A stretch of 18,387 nt of DNA from an uncultured Bacteroidales bacterium (GCA_900542185.1 UQMZ01000058.1:1-18387), one strand, 5' to 3'. Counted from the first letter of the stretch, positions 1 to 7,316 are shown. The notes: generated from the letters alone by a model not told the origin. Program-made: numbers and translations.

Positions 1-54
1 TAGAGCGTCTGCCTTACAAGCAGAGGGTCTGCGGTTCGAATCCGTAATCGCCCA
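1..54 (+). tRNA. tRNA-Val(TAC), 5' part outside window
   Basis: The window opens inside a tRNA. The anticodon stem TCTGC/GCAGA encloses the loop CTTACAA, giving anticodon TAC (valine). The T-arm and the 3' acceptor strand ATCGCCC plus discriminator A follow. All 54 bases are identical to the 3' part of the complete copy at 101-175. The D-arm and the 5' acceptor strand lie off the left edge. No CCA is encoded. A small hairpin (CAGAC, GTGA, GTCTG; 61-74) sits in the 46-bp spacer before the next copy and may help processing of a joint transcript. Confidence 0.93.
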
Positions 55-100
55 CCGATTCAGACGTGAGTCTGTAATTCTTTTCATACTTAGTTTTTTC

Positions 101-175
101 GGGCGATTAGCTCAGCTGGTTTAGAGCGTCTGCCTTACAAGCAGAGGGTCTGCGGTTCGAATCCGTAATCGCCCA
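101..175 (+). tRNA. tRNA-Val(TAC), complete
   Basis: This is a complete 75-nt cloverleaf. The acceptor strands GGGCGAT (101-107) and ATCGCCC (168-174) pair fully and are followed by discriminator A at 175. The anticodon stem TCTGC/GCAGA encloses CTTACAA, so the anticodon is TAC. The T-loop reads TTCGAAT. CCA is not encoded. It is the second of two identical tandem copies 46 bp apart, so the two are probably cut from one precursor whose promoter lies upstream of the window. A strong terminator follows at 193. Confidence 0.96.
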
Positions 176-192
176 CTCCCCACAAACCCCCC

Positions 193-233
193 GTCCGTCT
201 TTCCTCTCCGGAGGAAAGGCGGACACCTCTTTT
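193..233 (+). terminator. Rho-independent terminator of the tRNA-Val operon
   Basis: GTCCG-T-CTTTCCTC (193-206) pairs with GAGGAAAG-G-CGGAC (211-224), giving a 14-bp stem with one T·G wobble and a TCCG loop. A short T-rich tract follows (228-233). It lies 18 bp after the tRNA and ends the tRNA-Val transcript. Confidence 0.85.
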
Positions 234-239
234 ATATAT

Positions 240-256
240 CCGGGTTTTATACCCGG
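240..256. other. Short perfect hairpin upstream of the GxxExxY gene
   Basis: CCGGGT (240-245) and ACCCGG (251-256) pair perfectly around a 5-nt loop. It lies 41 bp before the start codon at 298, and a T-run follows at about 272-277. It could be a second, weaker terminator after the tRNAs or part of the leader of the next gene; the sequence does not decide. I see no TAnnTTTG box between here and the start codon. Confidence 0.4.
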
Positions 257-297
257 TACTCTAAGTCGAGCTTTTTTAATAAGAGATATAACGCACC

Positions 298-705
298 ATG
301 GAAGAACTCAATAGAATTGGACATGACATCATAGGATGTGCCTTTGAAGTAAGGCGGATGTGTGGGAAATATCTGCTTGAATCATTTTATGAAGCGGCAT
401 TGGCATACGAATTAAGACAGCTTGGACATCAGGTGGTGCAGCAACAGCGTCTGCCGGCCATCTATAAGGGTGTGGAAATCAAGGATTCATTTGTAATGGA
501 TATCGTAGTTGACGACAAAGTTGTGGTTGAATGCAAGGCTGTGTCGCATCTTTCCGGTGTTGAGGTCAAGCAATTATATACCTACATGTATCTGTCAAGA
601 TTCAAGTTGGGATATTTGATAAATTTCGATGCAGACGATTTCTCACCATGCGTTTGGAAAAACAATTTGAACAATGATAAAGGAATAATACGAATCATTC
701 GATGA
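298..705 (+). CDS. GxxExxY family protein (PDDEXK-like)
   Basis: A 135-aa protein that I place in the GxxExxY family (TIGR04256 / PDDEXK_3 type) from the block YLLESFYEAAL (25-35). It keeps the family Glu28 and Tyr31, but the namesake Gly is Tyr25. Residues D68, E78 and K80 (MDIV...VECK) form the D-(x)n-ExK pattern of PD-(D/E)XK nuclease folds, and the INF motif (108-110) is also typical. Length is normal for the family and no signal peptide is seen. The biological role of the family is not established; nuclease activity is an inference from the fold. The gene is visibly more AT-rich than sufB, phoH or GH13, and it sits between a tRNA locus and a repeat-rich non-coding segment, which fits lateral acquisition. 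No neighbour in the same operon is visible. Confidence 0.82.
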   Translation: MEELNRIGHDIIGCAFEVRRMCGKYLLESFYEAALAYELRQLGHQVVQQQRLPAIYKGVEIKDSFVMDIVVDDKVVVECKAVSHLSGVEVKQLYTYMYLSRFKLGYLINFDADDFSPCVWKNNLNNDKGIIRIIR

Positions 706-964
706 TACTTAAGAGTTTTTATATTAATTCGGCTTTCGCAGGATGGAATTATAAAAAACTTGCTCTCACAGAACTGACGGCAAAAGCAAGTTTTACCTTG
801 CACTGAACGTACAGAACGGACACAGAACTTTTATACTCCGTTCCGGGCCGGAATCAGCTATGGCACAGAGCCGTCAATGACGGCAAAGGGAATTATCACG
901 GAATTATTCCGGGTGTGTTCCTGCACCTGCGTCAGCAGAATCTGTGACAAAGGCAAAAGAACCA

Positions 965-1006
965 TTCACAAGCATCCGTTCACAAGCATTCGTTCACAAG
1001 CATTCG
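965..1006. repeat. Three 14-bp tandem repeats
   Basis: Three head-to-tail copies of TTCACAAGCATTCG (965-978, 979-992, 993-1006); the first has a C for the T at its position 12. They lie in the apical part of the foldback. Function unknown. Confidence 0.85.
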
Positions 1007-1016
1007 TTTAATAGTT

Positions 1017-1048
1017 AGTTCTGTGTCAGTTCTGTCAGTTCCGGTGTC
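1017..1048. repeat. Imperfect AGTTCTGT-type tandem units
   Basis: AGTTCTGTGTC (1017-1027), AGTTCTGTC (1028-1036) and AGTTCCGGTGTC (1037-1048) are adjacent related units. A further GGTTCTGTGAG starts at 1061. The reverse complement of the same motif occurs at 767-778 and 811-829, so the motif recurs on both arms of the foldback. Confidence 0.6.
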
Positions 1049-1133
1049 GGGCCGCAGGCCGGTTCTGTGAGAGGAAATTCTTATAAATTCGGACCTGATT
1101 TAAATCGTGGATAGTATGCCTGCGGATTACATC

Positions 1134-1165
1134 TTTTTATACATCAACTTTTTTTTGTAATTTTG
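1134..1165 (+). promoter_or_regulatory. Bacteroidota-type promoter for sufB
   Basis: TAATTTTG at 1158-1165 fits the -7 consensus TAnnTTTG exactly. TTTT at 1134-1137, 20 bp upstream, is one mismatch from the -33 TTTG. This predicts a leader of roughly 65 nt before the ATG at 1239. Confidence 0.6.
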
Positions 1166-1238
1166 CGTATAGATTATGTAGACCTTGTGCGAAGGCGCGC
1201 AGGGTCGGGGAAATTGCATAATAATCACGAATATACCC

Positions 1239-2699
1239 ATGAGCACAGACATGCACGACGAGTCGGGGCGCGTTCTTGACGAAGCCACCAACTCGGAATA
1301 TAAATATGGATTTACGTCCGACATCGACACAGAGATGGTGCCGCCGGGCCTTGACGAGGATGTGATACGCCGCATATCGGCCATCAAAGGCGAGCCCGAA
1401 TGGCTGCTGGAATTTCGTCTCAAGGCGTTCCGCTACTGGCAGACCCTGACACCGCCCACATGGGCGCATCTGGACATTCCTCCCATTGATTTCCAGGCCA
1501 TCAGCTACTACGCCGCTCCGAAACAGAAGGAACTGAAAAAGTCGATGGACGAGGTGGATCCCGAACTGATCAAGACTTTCAACAAGTTGGGCATCAGCCT
1601 GGAGGAACAGAAGCGACTGGCCGGCGTGGCCGTCGACGCCGTGATGGACTCCGTATCGGTCAAGACCACGCACCGCGCTGCATTGGCCGAGTTGGGCGTG
1701 ATATTCTGTTCGTTCTCCGAGGCAGTGCGTGAGTACCCTGACCTGGTGCGGAAATACCTCGGCACTGTGGTGCCTTATCGCGACAACTACTATGCCGCGC
1801 TTAATTCGGCGGTATTCTCCGACGGCAGTTTCGTGTATATCCCCAAGGGAGTGCGTTGCCCGATGGAGCTCAGCACCTATTTCCGCATCAACGCCTCCGG
1901 TACGGGCCAGTTCGAACGCACACTGATAGTGGCCGACGACGACGCATACGTGTCGTACCTGGAGGGCTGCACGGCTCCGATGCGCGACGAGAACCAGCTT
2001 CATGCCGCCATCGTGGAGATAATAGTGGAGGAACGTGCCGAAGTGAAGTATTCGACGGTACAGAACTGGTATGCCGGCGACGCCGAGGGACGCGGCGGCG
2101 TCTACAACTTCGTGACCAAGCGTGGACTGTGCCGCGGATTCCGGTCCAAACTGTCGTGGACGCAGGTGGAGACAGGTTCGGCCATCACATGGAAATATCC
2201 ATCGACCATCCTGAAGGGCGACGAATCGCAGAGCGAGTTCTATTCCGTGGCGCTGACCAACCATTACCAGCAGGCCGACACCGGAACGAAGATGATACAC
2301 ATCGGAAGGAACAGCCGGTCGACGATAGTAAGCAAAGGTATCTCATGCGGCCGGTCGCAGAACTCCTACCGCGGAATGGTGCGTATCGCGCCCGAGGCCG
2401 ACAACTGCCGCAACTTCACGCAGTGCGACTCGCTGCTGATGGGCGACCGATGCGGCGCGCACACATTTCCCAAGATTGACGTGCGCAACCAGACTTCGAC
2501 CGTGGAGCATGAGGCCACCACGTCAAAGATCAACGAGGAGCAGCTGTTCTATTGCCGTCAGCGCGGCATCGACACCGAGGAGGCGATAGCCTTGATAGTG
2601 GGCGGTTACGCCCGCGACGTGATGCAGAAACTTCCTATGGAATTCGCCGTCGAGGCCCAGAAGTTGCTGCAGATCAGCCTCGCCGATTCAGTGGGATAA
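1239..2699 (+). CDS. sufB: Fe-S cluster assembly scaffold SufB
   Basis: A 486-aa SufB, the scaffold subunit of the SUF iron-sulfur assembly complex that works with SufC and SufD in the cytoplasm. The SUF core is clear: EGCTAPMRDENQLHAA with C244, the stretch IGRNSRSTIVSKGISCGR, FTQCDSLL with C396 and VEHEATTSKI with E425. C396 and E425 are 29 residues apart, the same spacing as the Cys405/Glu434 pair known from E. coli SufB. The frame stays open upstream to a TTG at 1185, but the ATG at 1239 gives the usual SufB N-terminus and length, so I chose it. The next gene, 34 bp downstream, is phoH; no sufC, sufD or sufS occurs anywhere in the window, which is unusual since suf genes normally form one operon. 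Confidence 0.96.
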   Translation: MSTDMHDESGRVLDEATNSEYKYGFTSDIDTEMVPPGLDEDVIRRISAIKGEPEWLLEFRLKAFRYWQTLTPPTWAHLDIPPIDFQAISYYAAPKQKELKKSMDEVDPELIKTFNKLGISLEEQKRLAGVAVDAVMDSVSVKTTHRAALAELGVIFCSFSEAVREYPDLVRKYLGTVVPYRDNYYAALNSAVFSDGSFVYIPKGVRCPMELSTYFRINASGTGQFERTLIVADDDAYVSYLEGCTAPMRDENQLHAAIVEIIVEERAEVKYSTVQNWYAGDAEGRGGVYNFVTKRGLCRGFRSKLSWTQVETGSAITWKYPSTILKGDESQSEFYSVALTNHYQQADTGTKMIHIGRNSRSTIVSKGISCGRSQNSYRGMVRIAPEADNCRNFTQCDSLLMGDRCGAHTFPKIDVRNQTSTVEHEATTSKINEEQLFYCRQRGIDTEEAIALIVGGYARDVMQKLPMEFAVEAQKLLQISLADSVG

Positions 2700-2733
2700 A
2701 ATGAAGGCGCGGTTAAAATACTAAGGGAAACAG

Positions 2734-3729
2734 ATGATAGAAAGAATTATAATAATAGACACGGTCGACCCGCAGACGTTCTACGGACCCAACAACGCGA
2801 ACATGTCGCTGATACGCAACCTGTACCCTAAGTTGCGCGTATCGGCGCGCGGCAACGTCATCAAGGTGTTGGGCGAAGAGGGCGAGACGCAGCAGTTCGA
2901 GAAGAAGATACGCGAGCTGGAGGCCTGGGCGGCCAAATACAATAAGCTGACCGAGGAGAACATCATCGACATGGTGCGCGGCGAGGCCGTGAGACGCCCC
3001 GATGCCGACGGCGTTATCATATACGGCCAGACGGGACGCCCCATATCGCCGCGTAACGCCAACCAGTCGCGTATGGTCAGGTCGTTTCAGGAAAACGATC
3101 TGACGTTCGCGCTCGGTCCCGCCGGTACGGGAAAGACATACATAGCCATAGCATTGGCCGTACGCGCGCTGAAAAACAAGGAATGCCGGCGCCTGATACT
3201 GAGCCGCCCCGCCGTGGAGGCAGGCGAGAAGCTCGGTTTTCTGCCCGGCGACATGAAGGACAAGATAGACCCTTACCTACAGCCGCTGTACGATGCGCTG
3301 GAGGACATGCTTCCGCCGCTGAAGCTGAAGGAATACATGGACTCGGGCACGATACAGATAGCGCCCTTAGCATTCATGCGCGGCCGCACACTGAACGATG
3401 CCGTCATCATACTGGACGAGGCGCAGAACACCACCACCCATCAGATGAAGATGTTCCTGACCCGATTGGGCATGAACTCGAAGATGGTGGTGACGGGCGA
3501 CGTGACGCAGATAGACCTGCCGCACTCGGTGCGCAGCGGTCTGCTGAATGCCCTTCGCATCCTGAAGGGCGTCAAGGGTATAGGCGTGATTGAATACGAG
3601 AAGAAAGACATAGTGCGTCACCCGCTGGTGCAGCGCATAGTGGATGCCTACGAGCATCGTGAAAAGGAAGTGGCCGCCGAGGAACGCCACGAAATGGAAA
3701 CGGAGGAGAAAGAAGAGGGAAATGACTAA
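2734..3729 (+). CDS. phoH: PhoH family ATPase
   Basis: A 331-aa cytoplasmic PhoH-like P-loop ATPase. An N-terminal RNA-binding-like region (about 1-75, with RVSARGNVIKVLG) is followed by the PhoH domain. The domain has Walker A GPAGTGKT (128-135), RPAVEAGEKLGFLPGD (158-173), PLAFMRGRT (211-219), Walker B VIILDEAQN (224-232) and TGDVTQIDLP (254-263), all intact. A Glu/Lys-rich tail ends the protein. PhoH proteins of this type are linked to RNA metabolism in other bacteria; the substrate here is unknown. It lies 34 bp after sufB and its stop overlaps the next start by 8 nt, so the three genes are probably co-transcribed. A weak purine-rich stretch (AAGGGAAA) precedes the ATG. Confidence 0.93.
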   Translation: MIERIIIIDTVDPQTFYGPNNANMSLIRNLYPKLRVSARGNVIKVLGEEGETQQFEKKIRELEAWAAKYNKLTEENIIDMVRGEAVRRPDADGVIIYGQTGRPISPRNANQSRMVRSFQENDLTFALGPAGTGKTYIAIALAVRALKNKECRRLILSRPAVEAGEKLGFLPGDMKDKIDPYLQPLYDALEDMLPPLKLKEYMDSGTIQIAPLAFMRGRTLNDAVIILDEAQNTTTHQMKMFLTRLGMNSKMVVTGDVTQIDLPHSVRSGLLNALRILKGVKGIGVIEYEKKDIVRHPLVQRIVDAYEHREKEVAAEERHEMETEEKEEGND

Positions 3730-4468
3730 ACCTGGAGATACGGTAAGATACCTGAACGAGGTGGGAGGAGGCGTGGTGACACGTGTGGAAGGGAAGCTTG
3801 CGTACGTGAACGACGACGGCTTCGAGCGTCCCGTGGCCCTGAACGAACTGGTGGTGGTGATACCCGCCGGCCACGCGCAGACGGGCGCGAAGCTGATGTT
3901 CGACCAACAGGCATACGACATAGGGCGCACCAACAAGCGCAACAAGACCGAGGAGTCGAAACAGCCCGCAGGCGCCCAGTCCCAGAAGCCGGTATCCGCG
4001 CCCGAACCGGAACCGGAAGATTTTCCGATAGAGGAAACCGACTACGGCGATGCCATGAACGTGGTGATGGCCTTTGAGCCGAAGGATGCCCGCAAGCTGG
4101 ATACAACCATATTCAACGTAGCGCTGGTGAACGATTCAAATTATTTTCTGAGCTATCAGCTCCTGGTCACGGGCGATAAGCCCGGCGAATGGAGCACGAT
4201 GGCACGCGGCGAGGTTGCTCCCAACGAGATAGCCGACCTCAGGACGCTGGAGCATGAAGATATCCCCGGGATGTCCAAAATCGTGTTCCAGGCCATAGCA
4301 TACAAGAAAGACAAGGACTTTACGGTCAAGGAGCCGCTGAACGCCCTGCGCAAGCTGGACCTGACCAAATTCTTCAAGTTCCATTGTTTCAGGCCCGGCC
4401 TATACTTCGAGACGCCGGTGCTGGAGGTGCCACTCTTCTCCGAGGCTATCCCCAAGAAAAAGAAATAA
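3722..4468 (+). CDS. DUF2027 domain protein without Smr domain
   Basis: A 248-aa protein from the ATG at 3722, which overlaps the phoH stop by 8 nt and leaves a purine-rich AAGAAGAGGGA just upstream. A longer reading frame starting inside phoH is less likely. The N-terminus (MTKPGDTVRYLNEVGGGVV, then PVALNELVVVIP) matches the Bacteroidota DUF2027 family from memory. A hydrophilic Pro/Glu/Gln linker (about 70-105) leads to a beta-rich domain (about 108-240) and a poly-Lys end. Homologues are often called MutS-related because they end in a Smr nuclease-like domain. This one stops at PKKKK, and I see no Smr remnant in the 72 bp that follow. No signal peptide. The role is unknown; close coupling to phoH suggests a nucleic-acid link. 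Confidence 0.8.
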   Translation: MTKPGDTVRYLNEVGGGVVTRVEGKLAYVNDDGFERPVALNELVVVIPAGHAQTGAKLMFDQQAYDIGRTNKRNKTEESKQPAGAQSQKPVSAPEPEPEDFPIEETDYGDAMNVVMAFEPKDARKLDTTIFNVALVNDSNYFLSYQLLVTGDKPGEWSTMARGEVAPNEIADLRTLEHEDIPGMSKIVFQAIAYKKDKDFTVKEPLNALRKLDLTKFFKFHCFRPGLYFETPVLEVPLFSEAIPKKKK

Positions 4469-4540
4469 CCTCAACCCTTACGGACAATACCATGATTATT
4501 TAACAACCCGATTACATAACGATCCCAATTACCAACAACC

Positions 4541-7315
4541 ATGAGAAAACTGTTAATGATGCTGTGCGTCGTGCTGACGGCGATGCTGTCGCAGGCACAG
4601 GTCACCACGAGTCCGAATCCGCTGCAGGAGGATTCGCAGAATGTCGAGATTTATTTCCATGCCGATCAGGGCAACAAGGGAATGATCAATCTGCCGGCCG
4701 GTACCGGCGTATATGCCCATACCGGCGTGAATGTGGTCGATGCCGCCGGTAAGACCACAAACTGGAAATATGCGCCCACTTGGGGCGACAACGCCGAGAA
4801 GTATCGTCTGACGTATGTGTCGCCCAACCTGTGGAAGCTGAGCATCGGCAATATCCGTACATATTACGGAGTCGGCGCCGGAGAGACAATCAAGCAGCTC
4901 TGCTTCGTGTTCCGTACCGCAGACTGCAAGAAAGAGGGCAAGGGAACCGGCAACACCGACATATTCGTCGATGTGCTTGACTCTGGTTTCCAGCTGAGCC
5001 TGAGCAATGGCCTGACATCTCCGGTGGCTGCGGTGAACAGCAGCATTATCTTTACCGCCGCCACAACACAGGCCGCCTCCATCACCCTGACCATAAACGG
5101 CACTCAGGTCGCCTCGCAGCAGAATGTGACCGAAGTGAAGGCTCCTTACACATTAGCCGCAGCCGGCGAGTATAAGGTGGAATGCAAGGCAGTGGCCGGA
5201 GGTGTCACGCTGACCGAGTCCATGACGGTGCTGGCCGTCGCGCCTGCTACAGCCGACGCAGACAAGACCATCCCGCCGCTGGGACTGACTAAGAACGCCG
5301 ACGGTAGCTATACATTCTGTATGGCCGCCCCGCAGAAGCAGAGCTGCGTTGTAATCGGCTCGTGGAACGACTATCAGGCATCGGCAGCAGGAGTGTGCCG
5401 GTATGTGGACCGCATCATCGACGGTCAGCCTTTCCGTTACTTCAAGACCACCATCCCGGCCGGTGTCATCAAGGGAGCGTTCGCCTACTATTATTGCATC
5501 GATCTGACATATAATGTGGGCGATCCCTACGCGCGCCTGGTGCTTGACCCGTATAACGACAAATATATCTCGGCTTCGGTATATCCCGGCCTCCCGGAAT
5601 ATCCGCAGGGCAAAGTGCCGAACAATACTTTCCTGGCCTATCACTCCGATACGATGCTGGACTATGACTGGCAGTGCAAGGATTTCAAGGCTCCGGACAA
5701 GGAGAACCTGGTGATCTACGAGCTGCTGTTCCGCGACTTCACCGGCACCGAGGGGAAGGCCGACGGCAACGGTACGGTCAACAAGGCGTACGACAAACTC
5801 GGTTATCTGAAGGATCTCGGCATCAACGCCATCGAACTGCTGCCGATCAATGAGTTCAACGGCAACATATCGTGGGGTTACAATCCCAACTTCTATATGG
5901 CGGTGGACAAGGCCTACGGCACTCCGGCCGACTACAAGCGTTTCATCGACCGCTGTCATGAGCTTGGCATCGCCGTGATTCTGGACGTGGTGTTCAACCA
6001 GGCCGACGGCTGCCATCCCTGGTACCAGCTGTACGAACCGGGCAAGAATCCCTTCTTCAACCTGAACGCGCCCCATGCCTACAGCGTGCTGAACGACTGG
6101 AACCAGGGCTATCCGTTGGTGGGCGAGCAATGGCGTGATATGCTCCAGTTCTGGTTGCGGGAATATAAGGTGGACGGTTTTCGCTTCGACCTGGTGAAAG
6201 GTCTGGGCGATAACGATTCGTATTCCAATTCGGGCGACGCAGCCACTAATGCCTTCAACCAGAGCCGCATCGACCGCATGAAGCAGCTGCACGGATACGT
6301 CAGGGAGGTGAACCCCGATGCATATTTCATCAACGAGAACCTGGCCGGCGCCCAGGAGGAAAACGAAATGGCCAGGGACGGCGAGCTTAACTGGATGAAC
6401 CTGAACAACGCCGGCTGTCAGTTCGCCATGGGATACCAGACCGATTCGAACCTGAACTCCATGAACGCCAAGGACGCGGGGCGCACGCCCGGCTCGACGG
6501 TGGCTTACCTCGAGAGTCATGACGAGGAGCGACTGGCCTACAAACAGAACCAGTGGGGCGTGGCCGGCGTGAAGGGCAATCATGCGGTATCGATGCAACG
6601 TCTCGGTTCCGCCGCCGCGCAGATGATTCTGATGCCCGGCTCGCACATGATATGGCAGTTCTCGGAAATGGGCAACGCGCAGACCACAAAGTCGTCGGGA
6701 GGCAACAATACCGATCCCAAGATAGTGAACTGGAATCTGCTGAAGGATGCCGACAACAATGGTCTGATGGAAAATTACAGACAGCTGATCAAGATCCGTC
6801 TTGCGCCGGAGAACAGAGAATTGTTCTCCACTGCGATTCAGCCATTCGGCAACTCGCTGGGTGGATGGGCCCAGGGGCGTACCATCAAGACCACGACGGC
6901 CGACCGCGAGCTTTATTGCGTGATAAATCCCAACGTAACGGGCTCCATCACGGTGCCCGTATCGTTCCAGCGCACCGGCAACGACGACTATTGGATTGTA
7001 TCCAAGAGCTACGGCACCGAGCCTGCGTTCAATGTGACGTCAGGTGTGGTAGTCGTGCCGGCCAACTCGTACGTAGTGGTCACCACACGCAATATCTCGG
7101 GAGTGAAGGACGTGATCGAAGACAATGCTGCCGACTGGAGCGTCTCGACGGGACAAGGCGTCGTACGCGTAAACGGTCTTACGGCGCCCGCGTACATATA
7201 TTCCATGTCGGGATCGCAGGCCGGCGTCCTTAAGGTTGACGGCGAGCTGAACGTGCCGCAGGGAATTTATGTGGTACGATCGGCAGGCAAGAGTGTAAAA
7301 GTAATAGTTAAATAG
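4541..7315 (+). CDS. Secreted GH13 alpha-amylase-family glycosidase
   Basis: A 924-aa exported enzyme acting on alpha-glucans (starch or glycogen type). A signal peptide (1-20, ending SQAQ) precedes two N-terminal beta regions; the second (about 245-375, with VVIGSWNDYQ) resembles a CBM48/E-set domain. The GH13 barrel (about 390-780) holds region I DVVFNQ (482-487), region II GFRFD with nucleophile D550, region III INEN with acid/base E599, and region IV ESHDE with D661. All three catalytic carboxylates are present, but the usual His of region I (DVVxNH) is Gln487. Residues about 853-924 (IYSMSG...GIYVVRSAGKSVKVIVK) resemble a T9SS sorting domain. It starts 72 bp after the DUF2027 gene with no visible promoter in the gap, so read-through from upstream is plausible. 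The exact specificity cannot be told. Confidence 0.92.
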   Translation: MRKLLMMLCVVLTAMLSQAQVTTSPNPLQEDSQNVEIYFHADQGNKGMINLPAGTGVYAHTGVNVVDAAGKTTNWKYAPTWGDNAEKYRLTYVSPNLWKLSIGNIRTYYGVGAGETIKQLCFVFRTADCKKEGKGTGNTDIFVDVLDSGFQLSLSNGLTSPVAAVNSSIIFTAATTQAASITLTINGTQVASQQNVTEVKAPYTLAAAGEYKVECKAVAGGVTLTESMTVLAVAPATADADKTIPPLGLTKNADGSYTFCMAAPQKQSCVVIGSWNDYQASAAGVCRYVDRIIDGQPFRYFKTTIPAGVIKGAFAYYYCIDLTYNVGDPYARLVLDPYNDKYISASVYPGLPEYPQGKVPNNTFLAYHSDTMLDYDWQCKDFKAPDKENLVIYELLFRDFTGTEGKADGNGTVNKAYDKLGYLKDLGINAIELLPINEFNGNISWGYNPNFYMAVDKAYGTPADYKRFIDRCHELGIAVILDVVFNQADGCHPWYQLYEPGKNPFFNLNAPHAYSVLNDWNQGYPLVGEQWRDMLQFWLREYKVDGFRFDLVKGLGDNDSYSNSGDAATNAFNQSRIDRMKQLHGYVREVNPDAYFINENLAGAQEENEMARDGELNWMNLNNAGCQFAMGYQTDSNLNSMNAKDAGRTPGSTVAYLESHDEERLAYKQNQWGVAGVKGNHAVSMQRLGSAAAQMILMPGSHMIWQFSEMGNAQTTKSSGGNNTDPKIVNWNLLKDADNNGLMENYRQLIKIRLAPENRELFSTAIQPFGNSLGGWAQGRTIKTTTADRELYCVINPNVTGSITVPVSFQRTGNDDYWIVSKSYGTEPAFNVTSGVVVVPANSYVVVTTRNISGVKDVIEDNAADWSVSTGQGVVRVNGLTAPAYIYSMSGSQAGVLKVDGELNVPQGIYVVRSAGKSVKVIVK

Positions 7316-7316
7316 T

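Larger units (their letters stand above)
747..1089. repeat. Nested inverted repeats forming a long foldback
   Basis: The outer arms 747-774 and 1062-1089 are inverted copies matching at 22 of 28 positions by eye, with a perfect 12-base core CTCTCACAGAAC. The inner arms 811-829 and 1017-1035 are inverted copies matching at 18 of 19 positions. Because the pairs are nested in the same order, one RNA or DNA strand could fold into a long interrupted hairpin with a loop of about 190 nt. Confidence 0.7.
706..1133. other. Gene-free segment with foldback and tandem repeats
   Basis: No convincing gene is present on either strand between the GxxExxY stop and the sufB promoter. The stretch holds two nested inverted-repeat pairs (747-774 with 1062-1089, and 811-829 with 1017-1035). 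It also holds a 9-bp perfect hairpin (755-763 with 786-794), two 13-bp palindromes with an odd centre (841-853 TTCCGGGCCGGAA and 871-883 CCGTCAATGACGG), three 14-bp tandem units (965-1006) and three AGTTCTGT-type units (1017-1048). It could be a structured non-coding RNA, a MITE-like mobile element or debris of one. No terminal duplication or transposase is seen. Confidence 0.6.

Noticed and set aside
965..1006. Possible small CRISPR array
   Set aside because: The units are adjacent 14-bp tandem repeats without spacers, and no cas gene is present.
1185..1238. Upstream TTG start extending sufB by 18 residues
   Set aside because: The extension has no SufB-like sequence, starts with a rare codon and lies very close to the predicted transcript start. 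The ATG at 1239 gives the normal N-terminus and length.
1137..2300. 387-codon open frame antisense to sufB
   Set aside because: It is Arg/His/Val-rich, without recognisable domains, and mirrors the codon structure of sufB, as expected for a shadow frame in GC-rich coding DNA.
3644..3721. Longer N-terminus for the DUF2027 protein starting inside phoH
   Set aside because: The extra 26 residues are a basic shadow of the phoH 3' end. The ATG at 3722 begins exactly at the conserved family N-terminus and has purine-rich sequence just upstream.
5153..6646. 497-codon open frame antisense to the GH13 gene
   Set aside because: Low-complexity His/Val/Arg-rich translation with no motifs. The sense strand has intact GH13 catalytic motifs over the same span.
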